This document shows, piece by piece, positions 1 through 10,155 of a DNA stretch of 52,896 nt. The notes below the pieces were generated by a model. That model saw only the letters and a list, made by a program, of their open reading frames with translations. It searched no databases and was not told the origin of the DNA. The position numbers and the translations under genes were made by a program. Origin of the DNA: Granulicella sp. L60 (GTDB lineage: Bacteria > Acidobacteriota > Terriglobia > Terriglobales > Acidobacteriaceae); contig NZ_LMUR01000018.1 of the NCBI RefSeq assembly GCF_009765825.1, positions 1,815,591 through 1,868,486 on the forward strand. The letters run 5' to 3'. The number at the start of each line of letters is the position of its first letter. Position 1 is the stretch's first letter.

Positions 1-1
1 T

Positions 2-265
2 CTTAAGATCGATCTTATGGGCACACCCGTCCGCGTTACTTCGGTCGATCCCGGCATGGTCGAAACCAACTTCAGTTCAGTGCGCTTTCGCGGCGACGAA
101 GAAAAAGCCGCAAAGGTCTACCAGAACATAACGCCACTGCAGCCCGCAGACGTCGCAGACTCTATCGTCTGGGCCGCAAGCCGACCGGCTCACGTCAACA
201 TCCACACCATCGTGATGACGACCATCGATCAGGCAAACTCAACCGTCTTCAACCGGCGCAGCTAA
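2..265 (+). CDS. Short-chain dehydrogenase/reductase, C-terminal fragment
   Basis: The reading frame is open from the window edge, so the start lies upstream and only about 87 C-terminal residues are visible. The segment 'PVRVTSVDPGMVETNFS' is the conserved strand and loop after the catalytic helix in classical SDR enzymes of the YdfG/3-hydroxy acid dehydrogenase type, where the PG motif contacts the nicotinamide ring. It is followed by 'LQPADVADSIVWAASRPAHVNI', typical of the same subfamily. The NAD(P)-binding TGxxxGxG and catalytic YxxxK motifs would be upstream and cannot be checked. The protein is probably a soluble cytoplasmic NADP-dependent oxidoreductase acting on small hydroxy acids or aldehydes; the substrate is unknown. 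Confidence 0.85.
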   Translation, partial: LKIDLMGTPVRVTSVDPGMVETNFSSVRFRGDEEKAAKVYQNITPLQPADVADSIVWAASRPAHVNIHTIVMTTIDQANSTVFNRRS

Positions 266-315
266 TCAACAACTCGGCATCATCGATACCACCCGCGCAG
301 TCAGCTCGGCTCGCG

Positions 316-564
316 CTACAGGTGGATCGTCCAGCCCAGCTCGGCCAGCTTCTCTTCCACATCGGCAAGCGCAATCGTCAGCGCGGATCGCCGATGCGGG
401 CTCGAGGTCCGCTCAGACAGAATCCGTTCCCGCTGCAACTCCAACGACTGCCGTTTACGTTTGCGTTCCGCCGCCGCTACGTTGTCATCTACGGCGACTG
501 GTTTCGGAGCGCCAGCCTGCTGTTGCTGTTCTTCCACCGATTTGCTCTCCCATCCTCGCGACAT
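316..564 (-). CDS. Small charged hypothetical protein
   Basis: This 82-residue protein starts at an ATG preceded by a TGAGG ribosome-binding site. It opens with a hydrophilic, Gln-rich stretch, followed by a basic helix (about residues 32-50, rich in Arg/Lys/Glu) and an amphipathic C-terminal helix ending 'EKLAELGWTIHL'. There is no signal peptide or membrane segment, and I recognise no family. It sits alone on the - strand between two + strand oxidoreductase genes. A + strand frame also crosses this stretch, but it lacks a ribosome-binding site and reads as low-complexity Arg/Leu/Pro. The composition and start site make it plausibly real, but no function can be assigned. Confidence 0.55.
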   Translation of the reverse strand: MSRGWESKSVEEQQQQAGAPKPVAVDDNVAAAERKRKRQSLELQRERILSERTSSPHRRSALTIALADVEEKLAELGWTIHL

Positions 565-664
565 AGCCTCATTCTACGCCGCCCACAATTAACAGGTGAA
601 AATTTAGTTTCGCCGCACGTTCCTTGTTACCGCACGCATCATCCAATACCACCAGAGGACTCGC

Positions 665-1699
<1,035 letters not shown>

Positions 1700-1781
1700 A
1701 TCGAAAGTCTTACGCAACTCGCGTCTGTTGACCATGCGAAAGCCAAGCCCCGCGCATTCACGCAGGCCACGCGTCCGTTGC

Positions 1782-1787
1782 ATATAA
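1782..1787 (+). promoter_or_regulatory. -10-like box upstream of the ABC exporter
   Basis: A perfect TATAAT lies 30 bp before the GTG start of the ATPase gene. No convincing -35 hexamer is seen 16-18 bp upstream; a TTGACC at about 1728 is too far away. A purine-rich GGAGG and a run of six G between the box and the GTG could serve as the ribosome-binding region. Confidence 0.35.
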
Positions 1788-1817
1788 TCGGAGGACGTCA
1801 GGGGGGACTCATCCGCA

Positions 1818-2759
<942 letters not shown>

Positions 2760-2782
2760 CTGCCATCACCATCGAGACCTCT

Positions 2783-3649
2783 ATGACCACACTGGCCGAA
2801 CTCGCAACCACACCCGCGCACGACAGTCACGAAACGGCAAAGTTCACGCAGTATGCCCGTGCCTTCGCCGGCCTCTTCCTTCGCGACCTATATGTCCTCC
2901 GTCGCGAACTCTTTCCCTTTGTCATCCGCGTCTGCATGAACCCGCTGCTCTTCCTCTTCGTCTTCACCTACGTCATCCCCCACATGAACGCCGGCGCCGC
3001 CATGAACCCCACCGCCGGTATGGCCGGCAGCGCCTTCTCAACCGTCCTCCTTCCCGGCCTCATGGCAGTCGCCATCATGTTCAGCGGCATCGCTGCCGTC
3101 GCCCTCCCACTCGCGCAGGAGTTCGGCATCACACGCGAGATCGACGACCGCGTCATGTGTCCTCTGCCCGTTCCCTTTGTGGCCATCGAAAAGATCTGCT
3201 TCTCCGCCGTGCAGAGCGTCATCGCAGCGTGCATCGTCTACCCGCTCGCCTACTACGTCCCCGCCGTTCATCCCACCACGCACATCACCAACTGGCCCTT
3301 CCTCGTCCTCGTGGTGGTCCTCGCCAGCCTCACCGCGGGCGCACTCGGCCTCACCATCGGCACCAGCGTCAAGCCGCAGCAGATCGGCCTCATCTTCGGC
3401 GTCGTCGTCATTCCCATCACGTTTCTTGGCTGCGTCTACTATCCCTGGGCCGCGCTCACCCACATCCGCTGGCTCCAGATCGGGGTCCTCATCAACCCCA
3501 TCGTCTACATGAGCGAAGGCCTCCGCGCCGCCCTTACCCCCACACTCCCGCACATGAACCAGTTTCTGATCGTCGGCATGCTCGTGGCCTCTCTCTGCCT
3601 GCTCACCTGGCTCGGTATTCGAGGCTTTCTCCGCCGCGTCATCGGCTAA
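2783..3649 (+). CDS. ABC-2 type transporter permease (NodJ/DrrB type)
   Basis: This 288-residue integral membrane protein begins at the ATG 23 bp after the ATPase stop. The same frame is open far upstream inside the ATPase gene, but that part is Arg/Pro-rich shadow. An N-terminal amphipathic segment leads into about six hydrophobic helices; conserved ABC-2 features include 'LLPGLMAVAIMFSGI', 'REIDDRVMCPLPV' and 'QQIGLIFGVVVIPITFLGC'. The NodJ/DrrB family usually forms homodimers with two copies of the partner ATPase. Its substrate is unknown. The gene ends next to one of the palindromic 3' elements, which separates it from the convergent flavoprotein gene. Confidence 0.9.
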   Translation: MTTLAELATTPAHDSHETAKFTQYARAFAGLFLRDLYVLRRELFPFVIRVCMNPLLFLFVFTYVIPHMNAGAAMNPTAGMAGSAFSTVLLPGLMAVAIMFSGIAAVALPLAQEFGITREIDDRVMCPLPVPFVAIEKICFSAVQSVIAACIVYPLAYYVPAVHPTTHITNWPFLVLVVVLASLTAGALGLTIGTSVKPQQIGLIFGVVVIPITFLGCVYYPWAALTHIRWLQIGVLINPIVYMSEGLRAALTPTLPHMNQFLIVGMLVASLCLLTWLGIRGFLRRVIG

Positions 3650-3680
3650 AGCAAGATCCTATCAGTGTTGCAAATCTCCA

Positions 3681-3776
3681 TCCCGACCAACGGGAGGGCA
3701 CTCGTCGTTCCTCTCAGCAAAAGAAAAGAGGCCATGGAATGGCCGCCCTCCGCGTAGGAGGCCCGTCCGGCAGGAC
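3681..3776 (-). repeat. 3'-end palindromic element, copy 1 (short type)
   Basis: It contains CCGACCAACGGGAGG, the inverted repeat GCCATggaATGGC, and the end module GTAGGAGGCCCGTCCGGCAG. It closely matches copy 4 at 31446-31543. The end module lies 3 bp beyond the stop codon of the - strand flavoprotein gene. The element lacks the TCACGAAGTGA and GGGGTATACAAG blocks of the long type. Confidence 0.85.
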
Positions 3777-3779
3777 AAA

Positions 3780-4778
3780 TCAAACCGAAGCCAGCGTCCC
3801 ACGCAGATGTTCCGCAATCAGCTGCCCGTGAAATCTTCCATTCTCGATGAAGATCTCGTTCGTCCGTTCGCCCGCCACAATCACGCCTGCAAGATAGATC
3901 CCCGGCACATTGCTCTCAAGCGTAGCCGGATCGCACGTCGGGCACCGGTCGTTCGCCTCATCCAGCTTCACTCCCAGCCGTTCGATAAAGCTGAAGTCCG
4001 GATGGTATCCCGTCAGGGCGAAGACAAACTGATTCGCAATCGTCACCTCACCCTCTGGCGTCGACAGCGTCACATCATCCTCCGAGATCTTCGTCACATT
4101 ACTGCTGAAGTAAGCCGCGATCTCGCCGTTCTTCACCCGGTTATTAATGTCCGGCAGAATCCAGTACTTCACGTGCCTGTGCATCTCCGCACCACGATGC
4201 ACCAGCGTCACCTTCGCTCCATGCCGCCAAAGATCCAGCGCCGCAATTGCCGCCGAGTTCTTTCCGCCAATCACCACGACCTCAAGCCCATAGAAGGGGT
4301 GTGGCTCATGGTAGTAGTGCTTCACCTTATTTAGGTCTTCCCCAGGAATGCCAAGATAGTTCGGCAGATCGTAGTAGCCGGTCGCGATCACCAGCTTGCG
4401 CGCGCGATGCCTCAGCATCCGTCCAAAACGATCCATCGTGTGCACAGAAAAACTTCCGTCCTGCCCATCCACTCGCTCGACGTTTTCATACTGCCGAATG
4501 TCCAGCTTGTAGTGCTCAGCGACCTTCCGGTAGTACTCCAGCGCCTCGTTACGATTCGGTTTCTGGTTCGGGCTCGAGAACGGCATGTTCCCGATCTCCA
4601 GCAGCTCCGGCGTCGTAAAAAAAGTCATGTTCGAAGGGTAGTGAAACAGCGAGTTGCACAGGCAGCCCTTATCCACCAGCATTGCGGTGAACCCAGCCCG
4701 TTGCGCCTCAATCGCGCACGCCAGCCCAGTCGGCCCCGCGCCAATCACTATCAAGTCAACTATCTCTTCATCGCCCAT
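3780..4778 (-). CDS. YpdA-like FAD-dependent pyridine nucleotide-disulfide oxidoreductase
   Basis: This 332-residue two-dinucleotide-domain flavoprotein has FAD-binding GAGPTG at 13-18 and an NADPH-binding region 'VVVIGGKNSAAIAA' at about 167-180. The segments 'HYPSNMTFF' and 'ESNVPGIYLAGVI' are typical of YpdA, the putative bacillithiol-disulfide reductase. Bacillithiol use is known or inferred in some Acidobacteriota. In characterised YpdA proteins the first glycine loop reads GGGPCG and its Cys is redox-active; here that position is Thr17. A CPTC pair occurs at 279-282 instead. The function is therefore a thiol/disulfide or related NADPH oxidoreductase, with the exact substrate open. The start ATG has a GAGGT ribosome-binding site. 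The gene is convergent with the ABC permease. Confidence 0.85.
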   Translation of the reverse strand: MGDEEIVDLIVIGAGPTGLACAIEAQRAGFTAMLVDKGCLCNSLFHYPSNMTFFTTPELLEIGNMPFSSPNQKPNRNEALEYYRKVAEHYKLDIRQYENVERVDGQDGSFSVHTMDRFGRMLRHRARKLVIATGYYDLPNYLGIPGEDLNKVKHYYHEPHPFYGLEVVVIGGKNSAAIAALDLWRHGAKVTLVHRGAEMHRHVKYWILPDINNRVKNGEIAAYFSSNVTKISEDDVTLSTPEGEVTIANQFVFALTGYHPDFSFIERLGVKLDEANDRCPTCDPATLESNVPGIYLAGVIVAGERTNEIFIENGRFHGQLIAEHLRGTLASV

Positions 4779-4817
4779 GACCTCATTCTACTGAAGCCAG
4801 ACGAACCCACTACGCGT

Positions 4818-4954
4818 GGGGCGGGCGTTCACACGCCTTTTAAAACCTTCGGGCAGTCCTCCCGTCGGTTGGCAAAATCATGATTCCGACCAACGGGAGG
4901 ACCACCCAAAGGGGTATACAAGTCACGAAGTGACCTCCCCACGAGCAGTGGGCC
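4818..4954 (-). repeat. 3'-end palindromic element, copy 2 (truncated long type)
   Basis: It holds GGGCGTTCACACGCC, an inverted pair (CCTCCCGTCGGTTGGC / CCGACCAACGGGAGG), GGGGTATACAAGTCACGAAG and CACGAGCAGTGGGCC. The terminal GTCCGGCAGGACA module present in the other copies is missing: the repeat stops one base before the response regulator stop codon at 4956-4958. Confidence 0.85.
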
Positions 4955-4955
4955 T

Positions 4956-5663
4956 TTAGCTATCCAGCGTCACCAGCTTATGCGCGATCGCAAACAGTGC
5001 AAGCTCGAGCCTCGTCGACACACCCGTCTTGTCAAAGATATTCGAGAGATGCCGCTTCACCGTCTCCTCGCTGATCGTAAACTGCTTCGCGACATCTTTA
5101 TTGCTGCAGCCTTCCACGATGCACGTCACAACCTCAAGCTCTCTCGGCGTCAACCCGTACGTCTTCCGCTCCGGGATCGACGCTGCCTGCTTCATCAGCC
5201 CATTCAACGCAGTTACCAGGTTGACGACGCGCTCCCCACCAATCCAGTAGTCCCCCGACAACACCGCCCGCAGCGACTTCGAGAGATCCCCCGCGAACGC
5301 ATCTTTCAGCACAATCCCGCGCGCGCCGATCTGCAGCGCCTCAATCACCTGCTGCGTCGAGATCGTACTCGTCAGCATGATGATCTTCACCCGCGGCGAC
5401 TTATTCATGATCGCTCGCAGAGCCTCCAATCCCGGCAGCCGCGGCATCGCCAGATCGAGCAGAAGAATATCCGGCTCCAACTCCAGCGTCTGCGTAATCG
5501 CAACATCGCCGTCCTCGGCCTCGCCCACCACCTCCATGCCCGGCTCACTCTCCAGCATGTTCTTCACGCCAAACCGCACCACCGGATGATCGTCCGCAAC
5601 TACGATTCGGATGGGCGCCGCGCCAACGCCTGCACTGTCAGATCTCTTCATGGCTTCCTTCAT
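4956..5663 (-). CDS. NarL/FixJ-type response regulator with LuxR DNA-binding domain
   Basis: This 235-residue protein has an N-terminal receiver domain ('VVADDHPVVRFG' with the acidic pocket; phosphoacceptor Asp70 in 'DILLLDLAMPRLPG'; 'MLTST' and conserved Lys in 'IVLKDA'). A C-terminal LuxR helix-turn-helix starts at 'LTPRELEVV' (about 171), with the recognition segment 'SNKDVAKQFTISEETVKRH'. Phosphorylation by an unknown histidine kinase should promote dimerisation and DNA binding. Its ATG overlaps the stop codon of the upstream receiver-HPt gene by 4 bp, so the two are translationally coupled. No kinase gene is in the window, so the input signal is unknown. Confidence 0.93.
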   Translation of the reverse strand: MKEAMKRSDSAGVGAAPIRIVVADDHPVVRFGVKNMLESEPGMEVVGEAEDGDVAITQTLELEPDILLLDLAMPRLPGLEALRAIMNKSPRVKIIMLTSTISTQQVIEALQIGARGIVLKDAFAGDLSKSLRAVLSGDYWIGGERVVNLVTALNGLMKQAASIPERKTYGLTPRELEVVTCIVEGCSNKDVAKQFTISEETVKRHLSNIFDKTGVSTRLELALFAIAHKLVTLDS

Positions 5664-6412
5664 CCCGCGTCTTCTCCTGACACTTCCCTAGCAGCATCGT
5701 CCAAAGTTTTGCGTGCGATCAGAATACGCCGCAGCCGTTCGCCCGCCAGTATCAATTCATCGAGCGAAGCTACATGATCATCACACAATCCTCGCTCCTC
5801 CATTGATGTTGCAAGTGTTTGCATCTCCTTTGCTCCCACCATTCCGCAGCTGCCCTTGATCGCATGTGCCTCCCGCCTGAAAGCCGCATCCTCCCCTTGC
5901 AACGCCGTCCTTCGCATCTCGATCACACGCCTCTCCACGTCGTCGATGCAAAGCGTATAAAGCTCCCCCATCCGCCCCACGCCCATCAACGCCGCCAGCT
6001 TCCCATAGATCTCTTCGTCCAAAGCCGCCACACCGCCACCAGCCACATCCGCGCGCGCCGCCGAACCCCCACGAATCGCCGCCCCCAGCGCCTCCATCGA
6101 AAATGGCTTCAGCAAAAACCCATCGAACTCCCGAGCCACGCCCTCCAGCGGCGCACTCCCACTCATTGCCAGCAGCGTCGCTCCCATCCCGCATAACTTG
6201 CGTATCCGCCCAGCCAGCTCATTCCCTGTCGTCCCCGGCATCTGCATATCCGTCAACACCACATCGGGCGCCGTCTGCATCGCCCGCAGGCACGCCAGAG
6301 CCTCATCCGCCGAAGCCGCCGTCTCCACCTCATACCCATCGGCTTCGAGCAGGAGCTCCAGCACCTCTCGGCTCAGCTCGTCGTCATCCACAATCAGCAC
6401 ACGAACCGGCAT
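5660..6412 (-). CDS. Receiver-HPt two-domain phosphorelay protein
   Basis: This 250-residue protein starts at the ATG at 6412, preceded by GAGGGCGGAAAAGG. The frame is open to 6559, but that extension is not receiver-like and would reach into the region upstream of the divergent gene. The receiver domain covers about 1-115, with acidic residues DDD at 9-11, phosphoacceptor Asp55 in 'LTDMQMPG' and Lys102 in 'LLKPFSM'. A C-terminal HPt domain (about 130-230) carries the phosphorylatable His183 in 'EAHAIKGSCGM'. It has no kinase or output domain, so it probably relays phosphate from a hybrid kinase elsewhere to the coupled NarL-type regulator downstream. Confidence 0.88.
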   Translation of the reverse strand: MPVRVLIVDDDELSREVLELLLEADGYEVETAASADEALACLRAMQTAPDVVLTDMQMPGTTGNELAGRIRKLCGMGATLLAMSGSAPLEGVAREFDGFLLKPFSMEALGAAIRGGSAARADVAGGGVAALDEEIYGKLAALMGVGRMGELYTLCIDDVERRVIEMRRTALQGEDAAFRREAHAIKGSCGMVGAKEMQTLATSMEERGLCDDHVASLDELILAGERLRRILIARKTLDDAAREVSGEDAG

Positions 6413-6511
6413 CGCCTTTTCCGCCCTCAGCGCAAAGACTATCAACAGTGAGCCTCCCGTACCAATCCCGCGAGTAGGTCTCCAGGCACGATAGGCGGTA
6501 AAGTAGTTGCC

Positions 6512-8380
6512 ATGGGTCCGGACGAGCAGCAGCCGCAGCCTCCACATGAGCAAGCTCAAGCCACCGCCGACCTCGCCTCCCTCTCCGCGCGCGTCGAAGC
6601 CCTCGAGCGCCAGCTAGCCGAACTTCAATCCCGCCACCCATCCGACCTCCAAAGCCCGCAACTCACCACGCCTCCACCACCCAAGCCCCCAACCACCCAC
6701 GCGCAAACCGCAACACCCAAAGCCTCCCTAGAAGACCGCATCGGCTCCCAGCTCTTCAGCCGCATCGGCATCGTCGCCCTCCTCATCGCCACCACCCTCT
6801 TTCTCAAATGGGCCATCGACAACCACTGGATCGGCCCCATCGGTCGAGTCCTCGCCGGCCTCATCGCCGGAGCCGCCGTCGTCCTCTGGTCCGAACGCTT
6901 CCGCCGCCAGGGCTTCCGGCCCTTCGCCTACGCACTCAAAGCCATCGGCACCGGAGCCCTCTACCTCTCGCTCTGGGCCGCCTTCCAGCTCTACCATCTG
7001 CTTCCGGCGCCAATCGCCCTCGGCGCCATGATCCTCGTCACCGCATGGAATGCCTTCATGGCGTGGTCGCAAGACAGCGAACTCCTCGCCGCCTACGCAC
7101 TCGCCGGAGCCTTCGCCACCCCCGCCCTGCTCTCCACCGGAGGCAACCACGAGATCTTCCTCTTCACCTACCTCCTCGCTATCGATATCGCCACAGTCAT
7201 CCTCGTCCGCCTCAAGTCCTGGCCGCGCCTCCTCCTCGGCGCCTTCCCCGCCACCGTGGCCTACTTCATCGCCTGGTACGTCGTGTGGTTCAACATCGAT
7301 CGCAGCAACCAGCCCGTCGCCATCACCGAGTTCTCCCTCACCCTCTTCTTCCTCGCCTTCACTATCCCCTCGCTCTCCCCCCGCCGTGAAGAGTCCACCC
7401 GCTACTCCTCCATCACCGAAATCCTTCTCCCACTCGCCAACGCCACCTTCATCGCCCTCGCCCTCTACTCTGTCCTCGAAGACGCCGGCCACCACCCTAT
7501 CCTCGCCTGGATCGCCGTCCTCCTCGCAGCCATCTACCTCGGCCTCATGCGTCTCCCGCAGTCCACCGTCACCCGCGCCGTACATCTGGCCCTCGCCGTC
7601 GTCTTCCTCACCATCGCCATCCCGCTCAAAGCCAGCGGCCGTTGGATCACTATAGGCTGGCTCGCCGAAGGAGCCGCCCTCCTCTGGGCCTCCGCGCACC
7701 TCGCCAGCTCCACGCCCGCAAACAAAACAAGCACCAGCATCCTCCGCCGTCTCTCCATCCTCGCCCTCGCTCTCGGCCTCTGCGGCCTTCTCATCCAACC
7801 GCTCTGGTTCTACCCCGCCGTCGAAACCGCCTTCATCAACAGCCGCTTCGCCACCGCACTCGCAGGCCTCACCGCCTTCGCCCTCTCCACAATCATCGCC
7901 CTCCGCACCTCGCGCATCGGCAGCCTCAACAACGACCCCACCGCCCAGCCCGCCACGTCCTCCCCAAACTGGCTCACCATCGCCGCCTGCTCCGTCATCG
8001 CCTTCAACCTCACCGCCATCCTCGCCTTTGTCCGCGAGCTCGACACCATCTGGCGCGGCACCGTCAACCACGACGCCGACCTTCAGAACTCCCTCGCCAT
8101 CTCCGCCTTCCTCCTCCTCTACGGCGCAATCCTCCTCGCCCTCGGCTTCTGGAAACGCTCCGCCTTCCTCCGCTGGCAGGCGCTCATCCTCCTCGTCTTC
8201 ACCATCGGCAAAGCCTTCCTCTACGACCTCCGCAACCTCAGTCAGGGCTACGGCGTCCTCAGCTTCCTCGGCCTCGGCGCGCTCCTCATGGCCATCAGCT
8301 TCGCCTATCAGAAAGACTGGCTGGCCCTGCGCGAACCGCAACCCTCCCATACCGAAGAGGAAAAGGCAGGCGTCCAATGA
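6512..8380 (+). CDS. DUF2339 polytopic membrane protein
   Basis: This 622-residue protein has a cytoplasmic N-terminus with a short coiled coil (about 18-45, 'LASLSARVEALERQLAELQ') and a Pro/Thr-rich linker. A conserved entry segment 'LEDRIGSQLFSRIGIVALL' follows, then a long run of about 18-20 hydrophobic helices to the C-terminus. This is the DUF2339 architecture, whose biochemical role is not established; links to cell-envelope function are only suggested by context. The stop codon overlaps the start of the DUF3999 gene (ATGA), so the two are co-translated. The gene is transcribed divergently from the response-regulator pair. Confidence 0.9.
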   Translation: MGPDEQQPQPPHEQAQATADLASLSARVEALERQLAELQSRHPSDLQSPQLTTPPPPKPPTTHAQTATPKASLEDRIGSQLFSRIGIVALLIATTLFLKWAIDNHWIGPIGRVLAGLIAGAAVVLWSERFRRQGFRPFAYALKAIGTGALYLSLWAAFQLYHLLPAPIALGAMILVTAWNAFMAWSQDSELLAAYALAGAFATPALLSTGGNHEIFLFTYLLAIDIATVILVRLKSWPRLLLGAFPATVAYFIAWYVVWFNIDRSNQPVAITEFSLTLFFLAFTIPSLSPRREESTRYSSITEILLPLANATFIALALYSVLEDAGHHPILAWIAVLLAAIYLGLMRLPQSTVTRAVHLALAVVFLTIAIPLKASGRWITIGWLAEGAALLWASAHLASSTPANKTSTSILRRLSILALALGLCGLLIQPLWFYPAVETAFINSRFATALAGLTAFALSTIIALRTSRIGSLNNDPTAQPATSSPNWLTIAACSVIAFNLTAILAFVRELDTIWRGTVNHDADLQNSLAISAFLLLYGAILLALGFWKRSAFLRWQALILLVFTIGKAFLYDLRNLSQGYGVLSFLGLGALLMAISFAYQKDWLALREPQPSHTEEEKAGVQ

Positions 8381-9705
8381 AGACAGCCCTCCTCGCTCTC
8401 CTACTCTGGCAGGCCGCCTCCCCTGCGCCGAACCCCGAGTACCTCCGCTTCCAACGCACCATCACCGTCCCCGCCCCCGGCCAAAGCTGCGCCGTCATCG
8501 ATCCCCAGCTCTTCCCCCACGCCGCCGCCTCCCTCAAAGACCTCCGCCTCTTCCAGTCCGGCCAGCCCATCCCCTACGCCATCACCCTCAGCGAACCCCA
8601 GCAGCTAGACAGCGACACCGCCCAGGTCCGCAACCTCGGCCTCCGAACCCGCACCATCGTCTTCGACGTCGAGATGCCCGCCCGCCCCTACACCGACGTC
8701 ATCCTCGACCTCGCCGGTCAGGACTTCATCGCCACCGCCACCGTCTCCGGCACCCGCGACTCCAACTACACCAACCAGACCCACCTCGGCGACTTCACCC
8801 TCTTCGACCTCACCAGCCAGCATCTCTCCCGCAACACCACCCTCCACCTCCAGGAGACCAGCCTCCCCTACCTCCACATCGAACTCACCCTCTCCTCCGC
8901 CCCCGGCACCGGCATCTCCACCGCATCCCCCCAGCACCGGTCATCCCTGCACCTATCGAGCCAGACGCTCACCAACCCCGACGTCCTCCTCAAGATCGTC
9001 AAAGGCGTCACCGTCCCTCCCAGCCGCGACGCCCAGTCCCTCTACACCACCGCCGTCCGCACCACCACCATCACGCACAACCACCAGCTCAGCGTCGCCA
9101 CCTTCAACCTCCCCGAGCGCATCCCCATCGAGCGCGTCTCCTTCGACATCGCCCCCACCTACAAATCCAACTTCAGCCGCGACGTCCACATCACCGACCA
9201 CCCCGCCGACAACCCTCCCGACAGCCCCGCCGAATCTCTCCCCGGCACCATCCTCCGCGTCAACCTCACTCAAGCTGGCCGCGAGATTCGCCAGCAGCAA
9301 CTCAGCGTCCCCGCCACCCTCGGCTCCAACATGCAGAGCTCCGCCATCGTCTCCGTCATGGTCGACAACGGAGACGACGCCCCGCTCGCCATCACCGCCG
9401 TCCGCCTCGAGACCCGCCAGCGCGAGATCTGCTTCGAAGCCGCCTCCACCCAGCCCCTCACCCTCTTCTACGGCGACCCCGCGCTCACCGCTCCCGTATA
9501 CGACTACGACCGTCTCTTCTCGCAATCCGCCGCCTTCCACACCGCCCAACTCGGCCCCGAGCAGTTCAATCCCGCCTACCGCTCCCGGCCCGACACGCGC
9601 GCCCTCACCGAACGCCACCCCCACCTCCTCTGGATCGCCCTCCTCATCGTCCTCTGCATCCTCGCCGTCATCGCCATCCGCTCCTCCCGCACCATCCACC
9701 CCTAA
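8377..9705 (+). CDS. DUF3999 family exported/membrane-anchored protein
   Basis: This 442-residue protein starts at the ATG that overlaps the DUF2339 stop codon. It has an N-terminal signal sequence ('MKTALLALLLWQAAS'), a large predicted periplasmic beta-rich region, and one C-terminal transmembrane helix ('LLWIALLIVLCILAVIAI') followed by a short basic tail. This matches DUF3999 proteins, which are repeatedly found next to DUF2339 genes. The pair probably forms an envelope complex with the soluble domain outside the inner membrane; its activity is unknown. A palindromic 3' element begins 5 bp after the stop. Confidence 0.85.
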   Translation: MKTALLALLLWQAASPAPNPEYLRFQRTITVPAPGQSCAVIDPQLFPHAAASLKDLRLFQSGQPIPYAITLSEPQQLDSDTAQVRNLGLRTRTIVFDVEMPARPYTDVILDLAGQDFIATATVSGTRDSNYTNQTHLGDFTLFDLTSQHLSRNTTLHLQETSLPYLHIELTLSSAPGTGISTASPQHRSSLHLSSQTLTNPDVLLKIVKGVTVPPSRDAQSLYTTAVRTTTITHNHQLSVATFNLPERIPIERVSFDIAPTYKSNFSRDVHITDHPADNPPDSPAESLPGTILRVNLTQAGREIRQQQLSVPATLGSNMQSSAIVSVMVDNGDDAPLAITAVRLETRQREICFEAASTQPLTLFYGDPALTAPVYDYDRLFSQSAAFHTAQLGPEQFNPAYRSRPDTRALTERHPHLLWIALLIVLCILAVIAIRSSRTIHP

Positions 9706-9710
9706 AGAAA

Positions 9711-9889
9711 TGTCCGTGCGGACAGGCCTCCTGCACGGAGGGTGGGCGTTCGCACGCCTCTTTAAACCTTCGGTCGCTCCTCCCGTAGGTCGGCACAAAG
9801 ATCATCGCCGACCAACGGGAGGCCCACCCAAAGGGGTATACAAGTCCCGAAGTGACCTCACCACGAGCAGTGGGCCGTCCGGCAGGACA
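9711..9889 (+). repeat. 3'-end palindromic element, copy 3 (long type)
   Basis: The left end (TGTCCGTGCGGACAGGCCTC then CTGCACGGAGG) is the imperfect reverse complement of the end module seen in the other copies. It continues through GGGCGTTCGCACGCC, CCTCCCGTAGGTCGGC paired with GCCGACCAACGGGAGG, GGGGTATACAAG and CCCGAAGTGACC, to GTCCGGCAGGACA. The left end lies 5 bp past the DUF3999 stop. Confidence 0.9.
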
Positions 9890-9928
9890 AAAGCCTGTCA
9901 ACCCCCAAAAACACAAATCTCCAACAAA

Positions 9929-10029
9929 CACGCGGCCATTCGCGTGGCGTAGTAGTTATCCCCACCCCGCTATACTGGATACAGAGAGTTAAAAAGAAAG
10001 CCCCGGCCATCCCGCCGGGGCTTTCTCTT
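9929..10029 (+). repeat. Two-copy promoter/terminator-like module, copy 1
   Basis: CGCGGCCATTCGCGTGGCG is followed by a -10-like TATACT (9971-9976), then GGATACAG and a perfect 11-bp terminator hairpin with a T-rich tail. It aligns almost throughout with 46327-46425. It could encode a tiny RNA or be a remnant mobile repeat; no -35 box is evident. Confidence 0.55.
9996..10029 (+). terminator. Rho-independent terminator
   Basis: GAAAGCCCCGG (9996-10006) pairs perfectly with CCGGGGCTTTC (10015-10025) around an 8-nt loop, followed by TCTTTT. It lies about 290 bp downstream of the DUF3999 gene, beyond a palindromic element. Confidence 0.85.
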
Positions 10030-10155
10030 TTAGAAACAGATATTTACTCGTAACCCATTTCGAATGAATATTTTGCAGGAGGAAAAAATCACAAGTCGCT
10101 CAATAGAAAAGACTTAGGCACACCCACCCCCAGGGGAGGGGGTACCCCGGTTGGC
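10030..10155. other. Intergenic stretch with a G/C hairpin near the ftsK 3' end
   Basis: No gene is seen here. An AT-richer part (about 10035-10110) is followed by ACCCCC (10126-10131) facing GGGGGT (10138-10143), a short inverted repeat 13-30 bp past the ftsK stop on the - strand. It could act as a weak terminator for ftsK, but there is only a modest T-rich stretch behind it. Confidence 0.35.

Noticed and set aside
6728..8377. Long antisense frame (about 549 codons) opposite the DUF2339 gene
   Set aside because: Glu/Gly/Asp-rich low-complexity translation with no ribosome-binding site; a shadow of the C-rich codons on the opposite strand.
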